Assembly (NCBI GenBank): GCA_030248065.1 | Contig: JASAMV010001733.1 | Span: 1 to 64,000, forward strand | Direction of reading: 5' to 3' | Source of the DNA: Rhynchonema sp. JSB1_4 | Lineage: Eukaryota > Nematoda > Chromadorea > Monhysterida > Xyalidae | DNA length: 64,000 nt | Program-made: the position numbers and the translations under genes | Notes under the pieces: generated by a model | The model's database searches: none | What the model was told of the DNA's origin: nothing | The model's input: only the letters and a program-made list of their open reading frames with translations | In this document: one piece after another, positions 11,614-22,441 of the stretch | How positions within the stretch are numbered: the first letter of the stretch is position 1 | Layout: each line of letters opens with the position of its first letter

Positions 11614-14600
11614 TCAAAAGTTCATTCCATTATCTCTATGTTGCACAACAGGGTCGATCTCCTCCGGGAATCTATCCTTCACGTCCGCATCTTCACCGTA
11701 TTGAATCGTGTCATCGATCGACAGCAGCACTTCGTTCAATGAATCTTCATCCGTGATATCCAAGGGAGTAAATTTGAGCAGACTATAGTCGTCCAGCTGG
11801 AAACAACTGGACCAATTACATTCGTATTTATGTTTTCGGGCCACGTCATGCGGCCATCAGGTGCATTTCGCACTGACGATGACCTGCGCCCGGTCCAGAT
11901 AGGCCTAAATCAAGACCTATAGCTAAACCTACACCTAAAATTTTTTGGCCGCTTGAATGCGCTGTGCGGCTGATACTTTCAGTGCACACGAACTTTCCAC
12001 AATGTAAAAGTAATGGTATGATTAGTTTATAGAACTAACGAAAACGTTTGGTAATAAGTTTGGTGTACTGTATGTATACGTGCAGGTAATTCAATTCGGC
12101 TTCTGTGGACCGGGCCCCGGTGGACGTCCGGTACTTGAAAAGGGTCGAAACGGGCAACCAAATGCAAGCTGCACAACAGTACAAAGCAGTTTGTAACCGA
12201 ATACCAAAAGTTTTCTGTATTTTTTGTGAAAATAGGCTTTGGCATCAAAGCATAGCGCGCGCTTCATTCATGGTGCCCCTTGCTCGCAAGTCGCAATTAA
12301 GCACCAATTTTCACACCACATGAAATGCTCACGAAAGACCTGAAGCAAACGTACAATCTGAGCGATTGCGGCACTTAGCGATCGGAATTTTTGCGCCCAC
12401 TGGCTTGGATGTTTGGCGTTGGAAGCAGATGTTTCACACTTTTCCAGTGGTTGGGGATCAAGAGAGTCGAGCAGGATGGCAGCATTCGGCTGTAGGAATT
12501 CATTGACGAGTTCACGATTCTGTGCATTCAACAGGTCCATTTTGCTGAGAACATTCACGCACGGCAACTCCAGCGTGACCATCGCTGACAACGCGACGAG
12601 CGCACCAGAGAAGAACTTGGGCACCTGGAAATGAGTGAGATAAGGCATAAAAGAGGATTCATACAGGACGGAGGGGAAATGAGAAATCTACTGATTCACA
12701 TAAATTCAAGGCCCAAACGAAGTCCAACCAACGTCGAGCATGAATTGGGTGTCGAGAATGAAGACAGAGCAGAGTCTGAAATTGAGTCGTTGCTGCAGCA
12801 TGTCCACGATCGATCGCATCACCGGCACATGGGTGTACAACTCGATCTGGCCTGTGAATCACGCATTAGAATGAACAAACGCTGACGGTGGCATGACTCA
12901 CGTACGAATTCCGGCAAACCAAAATTGGTGAACTCAACGGTTACTGAACCGGACTCATCGCCGTTTCGAGGCATAACGAATCACGGGTACACTGCACTGA
13001 GCCAAGGCCAAATATTGAAATCAAAAAGGGGCAAAGTTGAAATGTTTGGCTGGGGTTTGTTTCGTCCCACCCATCCCATCCCAAGATAAAGGCAAACTAC
13101 GCCAACACGAGCCCATTTCGAAGGTGGTGTGCATTCAAAACGAATAGAAAGAGAAAATCATCATGCTCCACTTTGTATTCTTCAACGTGTAACATTTCCA
13201 AATCAGCAGCCACGTCAGAATGTTTCACTATTCTGCCAGCTGCGAAATCGAGCTCATGCTGGTGCAGCTTGCCTATACACAGCCGATTGTCAAACAAAAA
13301 CGCTTTTGTAAGTTTCCAGCAAGCAGGACGAATTTTCCCTTTCGTTTTCTCCCACGCACCCACCAGGACAGTCGAACAGCCAATAATCGTCGTCGGCATC
13401 ATCACCGAGCACCGTCTCCAACCAGTCCATGTTCGCACACAAATGTTCCATGCAGAACATCAGTCCGCCGTTCGGCCCGAGATGCAGATCGCTCGCGTCC
13501 ATCACGTCGTCGATGTTCACCAACTCGCGCACATCTGGCAAAAAAACGCTCTCAATTTCGACCAGCGTAAAAGTTGCCCATTAGAGGTATGGGAGGAACA
13601 AGTTTTACGCTGGTCGAAATTAGTGTCATCGGCAAATCTCTAAAAATTCTTAATTTAAAATAGTCAGATGAGTTCAGAGACCAGGATCGGGCCGGGAAAT
13701 CTCGGCCGGTTCGGCCCGATCTGTAAGCTAAACACCGTGGCCCAGCCCCGCCCGAGTCTTACCCTATGTCCGAAAAAATTCCGACTAACTTATTTAGGTT
13801 TTTGTGATTCGGTTTCCGTGGACTGCATCCTACATTCTAGTTCTGGATAACGGAGCATATACTCTGCGCGACGCGCAATTTTTGGATATTTTGGTCCAAA
13901 ACGTGGTTTTGGCTTTAATGTGAGTAGTTCGGGCAGAGTCGGGCTGGACAAGATTTTTATGTCCCAGTACGAGATGTCTCAATCGATCCGGGCTGGCATT
14001 CTCAAGTTTTCGGTCGGGCCTAATAAAATGAAATGCATAGTGTTCTTGGGCGCAAAATATTTGGTATTAAATCCCAAGATTTTCATCAAAGACTGTCATT
14101 TTTAAGACAAAAATTTGGCCTCAACAACGTTATATAAATCAAAATCACCACAAAAATTTAATTCGGATGAGAAAGACGAACCTCCATGGCATTGGTAGTC
14201 GAACTGTTCGGCAGCTGGATCGAGATTGACCACTCGAATCATTCGATTCATAGTTTGTGCGTGCTTGACCATCGCGCTGCAGAATGTCGACTGTAAAAAG
14301 AGCGAGGCGAGATCGGGAAGAAGAAATATATAGTGAAGTGATGACCAGTGGGTCAGTAATTCATGTTTTTTTGTAAACTGTTTTTTTTTTCAAAAATTTT
14401 CGGTACATGAGGAATTCAAAAAGTTTAAACAGTTTTTTGGCCTGTTTATCACCAAATAAAAGTCGCTCGTGTGTTTTAGGACTGAAAAAGTGATCTTTCA
14501 AAACGATTTTCTGACATGGTATTGAACCCTGAAGAAAATTTTTCGTCATTTTAGACTTTTTCGAAAACACATTTTTTCAAAAAATAAATTACCGGTAGTT

Positions 14601-15018
14601 TTGCCGGAAGTATAAAAGGAAATTTATCCGGCTCCGGAAAAACGTTGTTTTTTACGTTTTTCGGATATAAAACGGGTTTTTCTCACTCGTCACTTGTAGT
14701 TGCAAAAAATCGGTTCTTTTTATTATGTGAGGGAAAACCGAAAAAGTCGAAAAATTTCCAGAGGATAAATTTAGTACATCTAGGTGTATTTTCATCAATA
14801 TTTAAACATGGTTTCTTATTTCGTACATTACAAACTAATCCACTCTGTATTGACTTTTGGGCACTGAACTGTCGGGCCGGGCCGGGGCGGCCCGATACCC
14901 ACCTCTGTTGTGCACATCATCATCATCTATCATCATCGATATCGAAGTATTGAACTTCGCTCGCTCAGCTCACCTTTCCGCTCCCAGCCGGTCCAACCAC
15001 CAGTTGCCCATACCGCAT
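11614..15018 (-). CDS. GPN3: GPN-loop GTPase 3, complete, 6 exons
   Basis: A 298-residue GPN-loop GTPase, paralogue of GPN1, needed in other eukaryotes for assembly and nuclear import of RNA polymerase II. Exons: 14974-15018, 14182-14290, 13364-13534, 12733-12851, 12355-12624, 11614-11796; every junction keeps frame (897 bp). Motifs in order: P-loop GPAGSGKST (residues 9-17, split by intron 1), [25 protein letters not shown], the diagnostic GPN loop in [13 protein letters not shown], the G3 region [25 protein letters not shown], the guanine-specificity motif SKMDLL, and the C-terminal [15 protein letters not shown]. Length is close to the about 284 residues of the animal protein. The start ATG at 15016-15018 matches the family N-terminus ([12 protein letters not shown]). 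Introns carry several small mobile elements, and a transposon begins 24 bp upstream of the ATG. Confidence 0.95.
13090..13274. mobile_element. MITE, about 31-bp inverted ends (AGGCAAACTACGCC), copy 1
   Basis: A 185-bp element in GPN3 intron 3. Its left end reads AGGCAAACTACGCCAACACG and its right end is a diverged complement. It is homologous, in the opposite orientation, to 55039-55225 in the tau gene. No clear target duplication was seen. Confidence 0.7.
13554..13621. mobile_element. 68-bp mini-foldback (AATTTCGACCAGCGTAAAA ends)
   Basis: Perfect 19-bp inverted ends (AATTTCGACCAGCGTAAAA and its complement) around a 30-bp centre. It lies in GPN3 intron 2, only 20 bp upstream of exon 3, so it may supply the branch-site region. 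Related single ends are seen near 3305, 40360, 40820 and 60945. Confidence 0.6.
13675..14180. repeat. Intron with a GGGCCGG-rich element remnant
   Basis: CAGAGACCAGGATCGGGCCGG begins a decayed relative of the CAGAGGTCGCAATCGGGCC element at 16190-18413. A matching opposite end (GGCCCGATACCCACCTCTG) lies at about 14889-14907, but GPN3 exon 2 lies between them. No target duplication is visible, so these are probably two separate remnants. The rest is AT-rich intron. Confidence 0.35.
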
Positions 15019-15042
15019 GACCGAGATTTTGGTAGGGGGTGG

Positions 15043-15937
15043 CAGTGTAGTACTTGGTCAGGGTGTTGACGATAGATAGATTGGGACCCGAAATGTGTTG
15101 ACGATAGATAGGTGACCCAAGTCCGAAATCTGGGGGGTCGACCCAAACTTGTTGACGATAGATAGATGGGGGGGGGTCGCCAAAAATCAAGGCATAGTAC
15201 AGTGTACTAAGCAGGTAATAATGTGTAAATATTAATGAAAATGTACTTAGATGAACTAAATCCGCGCGTAGCGCGCGATTTTTTGCCTATTTGGGACAAA
15301 AATACCGATTTTGAGCCATTTTGAGGCAAAAATGCCCATTTTGGGGTCGAAATGTGTTGACGATAGATAGATTGTTGATTGTTCCCAGAATTTGTTGACG
15401 ATAGATAGATTTGCCCATAAGTGTTGACGATAGATAGATGAAATCAAAAAGTGTTGACGATAGATAGATGAATTTGGGGGGACTATACTTGCGTATTTTT
15501 CCGCAAAATATATTTTTGGAAAAAAAACCGTTTTTTTCGAAAAAACGTTTTTTTTCCAAATATTTTTCCAGTACTTAAGGATACCCATGGTCCAAAAACG
15601 GCTATTTTGGAGAAAATTTTGTCGGGAAATGGCCTGAAACAGGCTAAAAATGCACTTGGAGATTAAAAAGTGCTCATTTTGAACTGTTTAGCACCGATTT
15701 ACATTGGTTTTGACAACATCTTTTCGCAACCTTTGAAAATATTTCGGAAATTTTTGGAAAAAAAACCGTTTTTTTTCCAAAAGTTGCCACTTGGAAAAAT
15801 TTCCGGAAAAATAAAAACGTATTTTTCCGGGCCTCGGAAAAAAACGGTTTTTTTTCGGCTTTTCCGGAAAAAACGGTTTTTTTCCGGCCCGCAAGTATAG
15901 GGGGGACCCCTCCCCCCCCCCCCCCCCGTACCACCCT
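15043..15937. mobile_element. hAT-like element, TTGACGATAGATAGAT type, with nested insertion
   Basis: Starts CAGTGTAGTACTTGG and ends in an imperfect complement. It is flanked by GGGGGTGG at 15035-15042 and 15938-15945. It holds seven copies of TTGACGATAGATAGAT and a GCGCGTAGCGCGCGATTTTT palindrome at about 15263. A second element (15484-15899) is inserted inside it. A cleaner sibling without the insertion is at 32055-32465. It lies immediately 5' of GPN3. Confidence 0.75.
15484..15899. mobile_element. MITE with TATACTTGCG ends and 8-bp target duplication, copy 1
   Basis: A 416-bp element with perfect 10-bp inverted ends TATACTTGCG, flanked by an exact 8-bp duplication GGGGGGAC (15476-15483, 15900-15907). 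The ends contain alternating GGAAAAAAACGG and CCGTTTTTTTCC blocks that fold on one another. A second copy at 41054-41443 has its own duplication. Confidence 0.85.
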
Positions 15938-16454
15938 GGGGGTGGGATAGTGTACCTGGAATTTTTTTGGGAGGGGGTTCGTTTAGGGGGGAGGAGGAAG
16001 ATTTTTTGGGGCGGCTTGGTGAAATAGAGCCCCCCAAAAATACAGCCCCCCTAAAAGGGGTCAGTGAAAAAAATACAGCCCCCCCCCTTATATTTTAGGT
16101 TTTACGGTATTCTAGGCGAAAACTAGGGGAGCAGAGATGACGTACCCGTGTACCCGGAGGGGAGAGGGAATACCTACCTACCTACCTACCAGAGGTCGCA
16201 ATCGGGCCGGCCCGACCTCGGGCCGGGCCGGGCCGCGATTTTGGGCTTTTGGCTCGGGCCGGGCCGGAGATTTGGAGGGTCGGGCCGGGCCGGGCCCGGG
16301 CACCCCGGCCCGAAGCTTCTGAAGTGACTTATTTTACTGAAAAAGTAGGGTTTTTTTGTCCAAAATACTAAAATTTCTGACGGATTCAGCAGGTAAGTGA
16401 TCAGTATTGTCCAGTGGTGTGGCTACCCAGGCGTGCAATCAACCTACTGTATAT

Positions 16455-16985
16455 GGGTGGGCACAATACCCAATACCCAATACCAATACCACCCAATACC
16501 AGTGTTTGGTATTGGTATTGGGTCTAATTCTGGTATTGGGTATTGGTATTGAAGCTGGCCTGGTATTGGTATTGGGTATTGGTATTGGGTTTGCCCAGGT
16601 ATTGGGTCAAAACCAATACCCAATACTAATCCAGAAAAACCCAATACCAAACCCAATACCTGACTCAAAACCCAATACCAAACCAATACCAAACCCAGTA
16701 CCAACCCAATACCAGACCAAAAACCCAATACCAAACCAATACTAAGACCAATACCCAATACCCAATACCAATACCAACCCCAATACCCAATACTCAATAC
16801 CAATACCAACCCAATACCAAACCCAATACCAGGCACTTCAGTAGTATTGATCTGGTATTGGGTATTGGGTCTCACCCCGTATTGGTATTGGGTCACCAAT
16901 TTGGTATTGGTATTGGGTATTGGTACAGGGCCGGTATTGGTATTGGGTATTGGTATTGGGTGTCAAAAGTGGTATTGTGCCCAGG
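16455..16985. repeat. Foldback minisatellite of GGTATTGG units
   Basis: Irregular CCAATACC/GGTATTGG units of 6-7 bp run in alternating orientations, bounded by TGGGCACAATACC on the left and its complement on the right. Open frames of Tyr-Trp-Val-Leu-Gly here are products of the repeat, not genes. Confidence 0.8.
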
Positions 16986-17004
16986 CCTACTACTGTACCA
17001 CCAG

Positions 17005-17439
17005 CAGTGTAGTGGCTGGGGGGGGATGGGGGGGGGGATTCCCCCCCCTAAGGAGTAGGTACCTTGCAACCACCCCTTGGGGGGGATGGGGGGGGGAAGG
17101 GTAGGTACCTTGCAACCACCCCGGAGGGTACCTTGCAACCATCAATTTATGGTTTTTATAGGCAAAAATGGGTGTTTTTCGACCTCAAAACCCCGAAAAT
17201 CGCGCGCTCCGCGCGCAAACCTCCATATAATAGGTATTTTAGGCAAATTTTCGGCCAAAACGCAAAAAAGTACCAATTTTTCGGCCAAATTTGCAGTATA
17301 ATGCATGCAAAAAACACCCTTTTTTCGGACCTCAGGGGTACCTTGCAACCTTCCGGAGGCTGGGTAGGGGGGTACCTTGCAACCATCTGGATCCATCCCC
17401 CCAAGGGTACCTTGCAACCATTTGCCTGCCACAACACTG
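17005..17439. mobile_element. hAT-like element, GGTACCTTGCAACC type, copy 1
   Basis: A 435-bp element, ends CAGTGTAGTGGC and GCCACAACACTG, with exact 8-bp duplication ACCACCAG (16997-17004, 17440-17447). It carries six GGTACCTTGCAACC motifs, three near each end and all in the same direction, around a GCGCGCTCCGCGCGC palindrome (about 17203). A near-identical sibling is at 30561-30990. Confidence 0.85.
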
Positions 17440-17627
17440 ACCACCAGAAAGGCCTGCAATCAACCTACCTACTGTACCGGCCCCGCTTGGGGGGAACAAA
17501 CTTTTTTATGTCTGAATTTAGATGAAAATGTGCTCTAAAACCCTCATTTCGCGAACAGCGCGCGATTTTTTCGATTACTTGGAGTGAAAAATATCGATTT
17601 TATACCATTTTGAGCCAAGGTAGCAAC

Positions 17628-18047
17628 CAGTGGTGTAGCTACCCAGGCGGGGCGGCAACCTACTGTACCACCCAAAATGCGGGGCGGCAACCTACCTACT
17701 GTACCAGCCGAGCTAGGGGGGGTCGTACCACTTGGGGGGGGGGGTCATCTGGAAACCGAAATTTTTTATGTCTAAATACTGAAGAAAATGTGGCCTAAAA
17801 CACTAATTTCGCGCGCAGCGCGCGATTTTTCGCCTATTTACAGACAAATATGCTAATTTTATGCAATTTTAAGCCAAAAATGAATGTTTTGGGTGAAAAG
17901 TTAGGTGGGGCGGCAACCTACCTACTGTACCAGGGGAGGGGCGGCAACCTACCTACTGTACCAGCACCAGGCGAGGGGCGGCAACCTACCTACCTACTGT
18001 ACCTAGGGGGGGACCCCCCCCCCCACCCCCCCCCTGCTACACCATTG
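17628..18047. mobile_element. hAT-like element, GGCAACCTACTGTACC type
   Basis: A 420-bp element, ends CAGTGGTGTAGC and GCTACACCATTG, exact 8-bp duplication GTAGCAAC (17620-17627, 18048-18055). It has GGCAACCTACTGTACC repeats near both ends and a GCGCGCAGCGCGCGATTTTT palindrome (about 17811). Confidence 0.85.
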
Positions 18048-18476
18048 GTAGCAACCTACTGTACCAGCCGGGGGGCGGCGACCTACCTGCTGTTGATGGC
18101 GCGTCATCTACCTTACCTACTTACTGTACCTAGGGGGGACCCCCACCCCCCAGCCACACCATTGGTTCTATCTGGCGACTTTTTCATGGAAAACAATGAA
18201 TTTTCAACCAAAAAAATAGATTCAAAAATCGCAAAAATTATGACAAACATTAGGTTAAAATCTGAGCCAAAAATTCGGGCCGGGCCGGGCCGGAGATTTG
18301 GGGGTTCGTGCCGGGCCGGGCCGTAGATTTGGGGGTACGGGTCGGGCCGGGCCGGAGATTTGGGGGCTCGGGCCGGGCCGGGCCGGCCAAACCCGGCCCG
18401 ATTGCGACCTCTGCTACCTACCTACCGCATTGTCGGAAATAGAACCCGGGGGGTCTATTTTTCACTGGGGTCGTTA

Positions 18477-18565
18477 TAGGCTTAGGCTTCCACTTCTGGT
18501 TAGGCTTAGGCTTGGGCATACACTGAGTGTTTTGATAGGGGAGTGTGCAGCCTAAGCCTAAGCCT
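18477..18565. repeat. Degenerate TTAGGC telomere-like run
   Basis: TTAGGCTTAGGC runs switch to the complementary CCTAAGCCTAAGCC about 60 bp later. This is an interstitial, head-to-head remnant of a TTAGGC repeat. Confidence 0.6.
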
Positions 18566-19042
18566 AATCCTGAAACAAAGCTAATGAGCGCTGGACCCTA
18601 GTGAGCGCTGGACCCTAATGATACACAACCGTTTTGGGGGGGTTCAATTTGTTGAACACCTGATTTGACAAGGCGACGCTGGCGCCACCATGCGGTCAAA
18701 CATCAACAAAACTGGAAAGAATCAAAACGGGGGAATTCAAAAAAACCAAGATGGAATTTCTGTCGTATTTCACGGAGGAGGATGGGAAATTTGCACTTTT
18801 GTGGAAAACCCGAATCATTGATGTCGCTCCTCTCCCAGCAAAACACTAACGTTTAACAAAATACAAGGCCCGCTGCGAAACAGTGAAAGAAGGCAAAAAA
18901 TAATTTGTCAGTTTTTAAATGTTTTTACCATAAGAAATTTGCTGACAAAAACGAGCGATGAGTGACCTTTTGCACAATTTCAAGTTCAAGGTTTCATTGG
19001 GATGTTCGCAAAAGCCTGTTGATAGGCTGGGAAATTAACAAT
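18566..19042. other. Gap, no gene seen
   Basis: AT-rich, with a short direct repeat GTGAGCGCTGGACCCTA near 18580-18618. No coding signal was recognised. Confidence 0.4.
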
Positions 19043-19642
19043 GGGTGATATTTTTGAAACGGTGTAAAGGTCAGTTGGGTGTAAGGGTCGGTGGAAAGCT
19101 CGGTGTGAAAAAGTTCAGTGTAAGCTTCAAACAGTGCACGCTAAGCCAGCAGCAGACGCGCGTTTCTAAACGAAAGGTTAACTTTGACAGTTTGCTGTGC
19201 AAGTGTAAATCGTCTGTTTGCAATATTGTTTGTTTAGGCTGGTTGCACAAGCGTTTTTAAACGATATTTATAAATTTCGTGACCTTTTATGGAGCCGTTT
19301 TGAATTCGTGCTGCGATCAGTTAGCGGCATCAATTTTTTTGGTACCGCCGTCAGTGAATGTTCAATTTCTCAATAGCCTCACGGCGGAATGTCAGGCAAC
19401 TTAAAAATATTCCTTTAAAACGTTTCTGCAACCAGCTTAAATGAACTAGATTGCAAACAAACGATCTACATTAGCACAGCAGACTGTCAAAGTTGACCAT
19501 TCGTTTAGAAACGCGCGTCTGCTGCTTGCTCAGCGTGCTATGTTTCAAGCTTACGCCGAGCTTACACTGAACTTTCTCACACCGAGCTTTCGACCGACCT
19601 TTACACCCAACTGACCTTTACACCGTTTCAAAAATATCACCC
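19043..19642. mobile_element. Long-TIR foldback element
   Basis: A 600-bp element whose first and last about 215 bp are inverted copies (GGGTGATATTTTTGAAACGG at the tips), around a unique middle of about 170 bp. Flanks share AAT on both sides. A lone diverged end of the same family is at 22338-22436. No transposase is present. Confidence 0.8.
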
Positions 19643-22112
19643 AATATGATGTGTGAACAATCATAAAAGCAAGCTAGTGCTTGGTCAAGTGGCCGTCTGG
19701 GGTCATCAGCACTGACGATGACCTGGTGCACCGCCTGTCACAAAAGCAGGTCGCAAAGAGCCATGACGAGAACATGAAGCATCTGACATGCAAACGTTAG
19801 TGAAAATGGAAGGTGTGTGCCATTCAAATTCCCTTGGTCATTATTGGTGCTTCACGTGCACATGGGCCGACGAGAGATTTCAAGTTGCTTCGAAATCCGC
19901 ACGAATGTAATGAACAAGAATCCGCCAAATTTTGCACGCGTTTGCGCATTCAAAGCAATCCCTGAAGGGGCCAAAATCGTCATCGTTTGGGCCCAAAATG
20001 GTTATCTGCTTTGACGCATAATCACGAGAGGGCATTGAAATTCTTTGACAGCAACATGTTTGTGTTTGACACGTTGAAGCCTCAAATGCTCTTTCACATG
20101 CGCGCGACGCAATACGAGCAGTGAAACATCACATTTGAACACCGCGCACTTGAGTGCAGGATGTGATATTTATTCGGTGTTGATCGTGTAAAACAATCAG
20201 ATTATTTTGTTTGTTGTCGTCTCATTCTCCACCAAAAGCGTCTCTGCTTAATTGTTTGTGGTCAACTGAAGCAGCCATGAACGTGCACAATGGCATCTGG
20301 GCTGAGTTGACGACATGACAATAAGCCAAAACGTTCCATGCGTTGTTGTGTTGTGCACGTTTGTGCAGGTGGCCCACGTCGTTCTGTGTTCTGTTCCATG
20401 TGCTTTGTGGTTGTCCCGTGTCCCCCCACCCAACCCATGAGGTGCACAATAATGCGCATCTTGTCAACTTGACGGTCGCGGATTCAAGCGGACGCCCATC
20501 CGAGTCCGAATCTTATTTTGTGGCAATTTATAAAAACGTGGCAGCACTGCTTAATTTTGAACAGCGCAAAAATATTCATTTCTGCGATATCAATAACGTT
20601 CGCACAGGTCAAAAAGGGGGTCTCCAACTCTGTCTCCAAACATGTACACTCGCGTCCAGGCATAAGAGTGACACCTGTCACTGTCAGGTATTATTGTCAA
20701 GCCGCATAACAAATGAATTGACGGGTGGGTTTGGTTTCACCACTTCTCTCTCAAACATTGAGCGCTCAACACACACAGGTGGTGGTCATTTTGAAGCATG
20801 CTGCGAGCTATCATTTCTGCTCTGCTGTCCTTGACCAAGTGAGGAAAACGTTTGGTCAGGGTTGGGGATGTTCTCCACCAGCCCAGAACAAAACAGTCGA
20901 ACACCAATGAAAGTCAGTGTTGGTGTTGCTATATGCGACTCAATTGTATTGTGCACGTGCTGCGTTGTTCTGGCTTGCACGGATTTGCAGTTCAATTTTG
21001 TCGCAGGTCAGTCTGTCTGTATCACACCTCATTTGGGCAAGAAAAACAGCGACGCGACATTATACGCTTGTTTTTCTTTGAGCTGAGCACAATTATGCCG
21101 TTTGGCAACATGCTGATTTGGGGGATTAACCAATCGGTGCGTGTGCTTGATTATCTTTCGCTGTCCCCCTTTTCATTTGTGTGTTTTGGTTTGCGCGCCC
21201 ATTTCACCTTGCGCGCGCTGCTTTGGCCCACCCACACCCGCTTTTCAAATTTCTTGTTTTTGTCTTTGATTGCACAATCATGGACTTGTTGCTGTCCGAG
21301 TTTTTACGAGATTGCAGTTTTTAAGTCTGCCATAAAGGTTTACATAGTAATTTGGTATTGAAAAAAAAATACTAATAACTGATAATTTGAAAGGTGGACA
21401 AACGTATTGATCAAACTCAAATATCCTTTCATTTTCAGGCAGCCAACCCAATAATTTCGGACGATCATTTCATGAAGTTCTCGCGTCAAACTCACACGCC
21501 CATCAGCTGATCTCATCATGCGATCATAGAGGTCCGTGGTCAAGTTTGTCTTGGTTTATCGCAGATTGGGTTATTCCATACTGTGTCCTGTCTACCGTTA
21601 ACACACCGTTCGCTCACACCAAGGCGCAGTGAAACATCAGATGACCGAAGCACTGACCTGCTTGGCTCTCGTGCTCTGATAAGATCAGGCTGTCTGATCA
21701 AACCACATCGAAGTTTGAACAACAATCTGTATTTCTTTTGTAGCACTTGTCCACTGCCCCACCACGTTCGACGTACATGCACTTGTGCAGCAGCGGGCAG
21801 ACAGTGTGCAACACCTGAAACATCAGTTGATGCAGTGCGTCAGGTCGGTCAAGCAAGTTTGCGTGCGAGTTACAGTATCCCTCTGCTCCTCATTGCTTGC
21901 ATGCACTTGCTTGAATTTGCAATTTTGGCGCCAATTCTTGTGTTCGTGCTCAGCGCAGGACAGTTACCGTATCCAAACAGTCGTGCTTTGATCCTTGACT
22001 GGGCTGGACGTTTCGGCCGGGGTGGGGCGCACTCGGAGCCAGGGTGTCACACACTTATGCGACTATTTTCCTTGATACGCTTCTCTCGAATTGTTTGATT
22101 CCTGTCGCAGAT
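19643..22112. other. Gap without recognisable gene
   Basis: Open frames up to about 170 codons occur on the + strand (for example 20852-21361 and 21583-22098). They lack recognisable domains, phase-consistent splice partners and the GC-ending codon bias of the real exons. No repeat or RNA gene was identified. Confidence 0.4.
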
Positions 22113-22293
22113 GTATACTCTGACAATTCTTTTCGGAGAAACTTTTCAAACGCGTTGCCTGATCCGTAAAGCGCATGATGGGTGCACTGACTACAACGGT
22201 CACGTGACTTCTGTAGCCAGTGCACGCATAATGCGCTTTACGTATCAGGCAACGCGGTTGAAAAGTTTCTCCCAAAAGAGTTGTCAGCGTATG
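22113..22293. mobile_element. 181-bp near-perfect foldback element
   Basis: The two halves (around CTGACAATTCTTTTCGGAG and its diverged complement, extending through GCCTGATCCGTAAAGCGCAT) pair over about 75 bp with a small centre. The form is that of a MITE; no target duplication was recognised. Confidence 0.65.
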
Positions 22294-22337
22294 GGTGATG
22301 TAACCGTTGATGCTTGCAAGTGATTAGAGGCTACATG

Positions 22338-22436
22338 GGGTGATATTTTCGAAACGGTGTAAAGGTCAGTTGGGTGTAAAGGTCGGTGGAAAGCTCGGTC
22401 GACAGCTCAGTGTCATAGACCTCGATGTAAACTTGA
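22338..22436. mobile_element. Solo end of the GGGTGATAT foldback family
   Basis: About 90 bp match the outer part of 19043-19642 (GGGTGATATTTTCGAAACGG, then CGGTGGAAAGCTCGGT). The other end is missing; the 425-bp tandem array starts directly after it. Confidence 0.55.
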
Positions 22437-22441
22437 AACCG

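Larger units (their letters stand above)
16412..18164. mobile_element. hAT-like element, degraded target duplication
   Basis: Begins CAGTGGTGTGGCTACCC and ends GCCACACCATTG, complementary ends of the same family as 17628-18047. Flanks GTATTGTC and GTTCTATC match at only 5 of 8 bases, so the boundary is uncertain. It contains the GGTATTGG minisatellite and two later insertions. Confidence 0.45.
16190..18413. mobile_element. hAT-like composite element, GGGCCGGGCC type
   Basis: Inverted ends CAGAGGTCGCAATCGGGCCG, flanked by an exact 8-bp duplication CTACCTAC (16182-16189, 18414-18421). Subterminal repeats of GGGCCGGGCCGGAGATTTGGGGG are present at both ends. At least three other elements sit inside it (16412-18164, 17005-17439, 17628-18047), plus a GGTATTGG minisatellite. 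No transposase was seen. Confidence 0.8.

Noticed and set aside
13675..14907. Treating the CAGAGACC and ACCTCTG ends as one element
   Set aside because: GPN3 exon 2 (14182-14290) lies between them and there is no matching target duplication.
15060..15475. Regularly spaced TTGACGATAGATAGAT copies resembling a CRISPR array
   Set aside because: Spacers are irregular and similar to each other, the repeats occur inside a transposon with target duplications, and the genome is clearly eukaryotic.
16444..16899. 151-codon reverse frame rich in Gly-Ile-Gly-Leu-Val-Leu
   Set aside because: Translation of the GGTATTGG minisatellite; no codon bias or splice support.
20852..22098. Two 170-codon frames as possible genes
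   Set aside because: No domain, no phase-matched partners, and codon use unlike the five supported genes.
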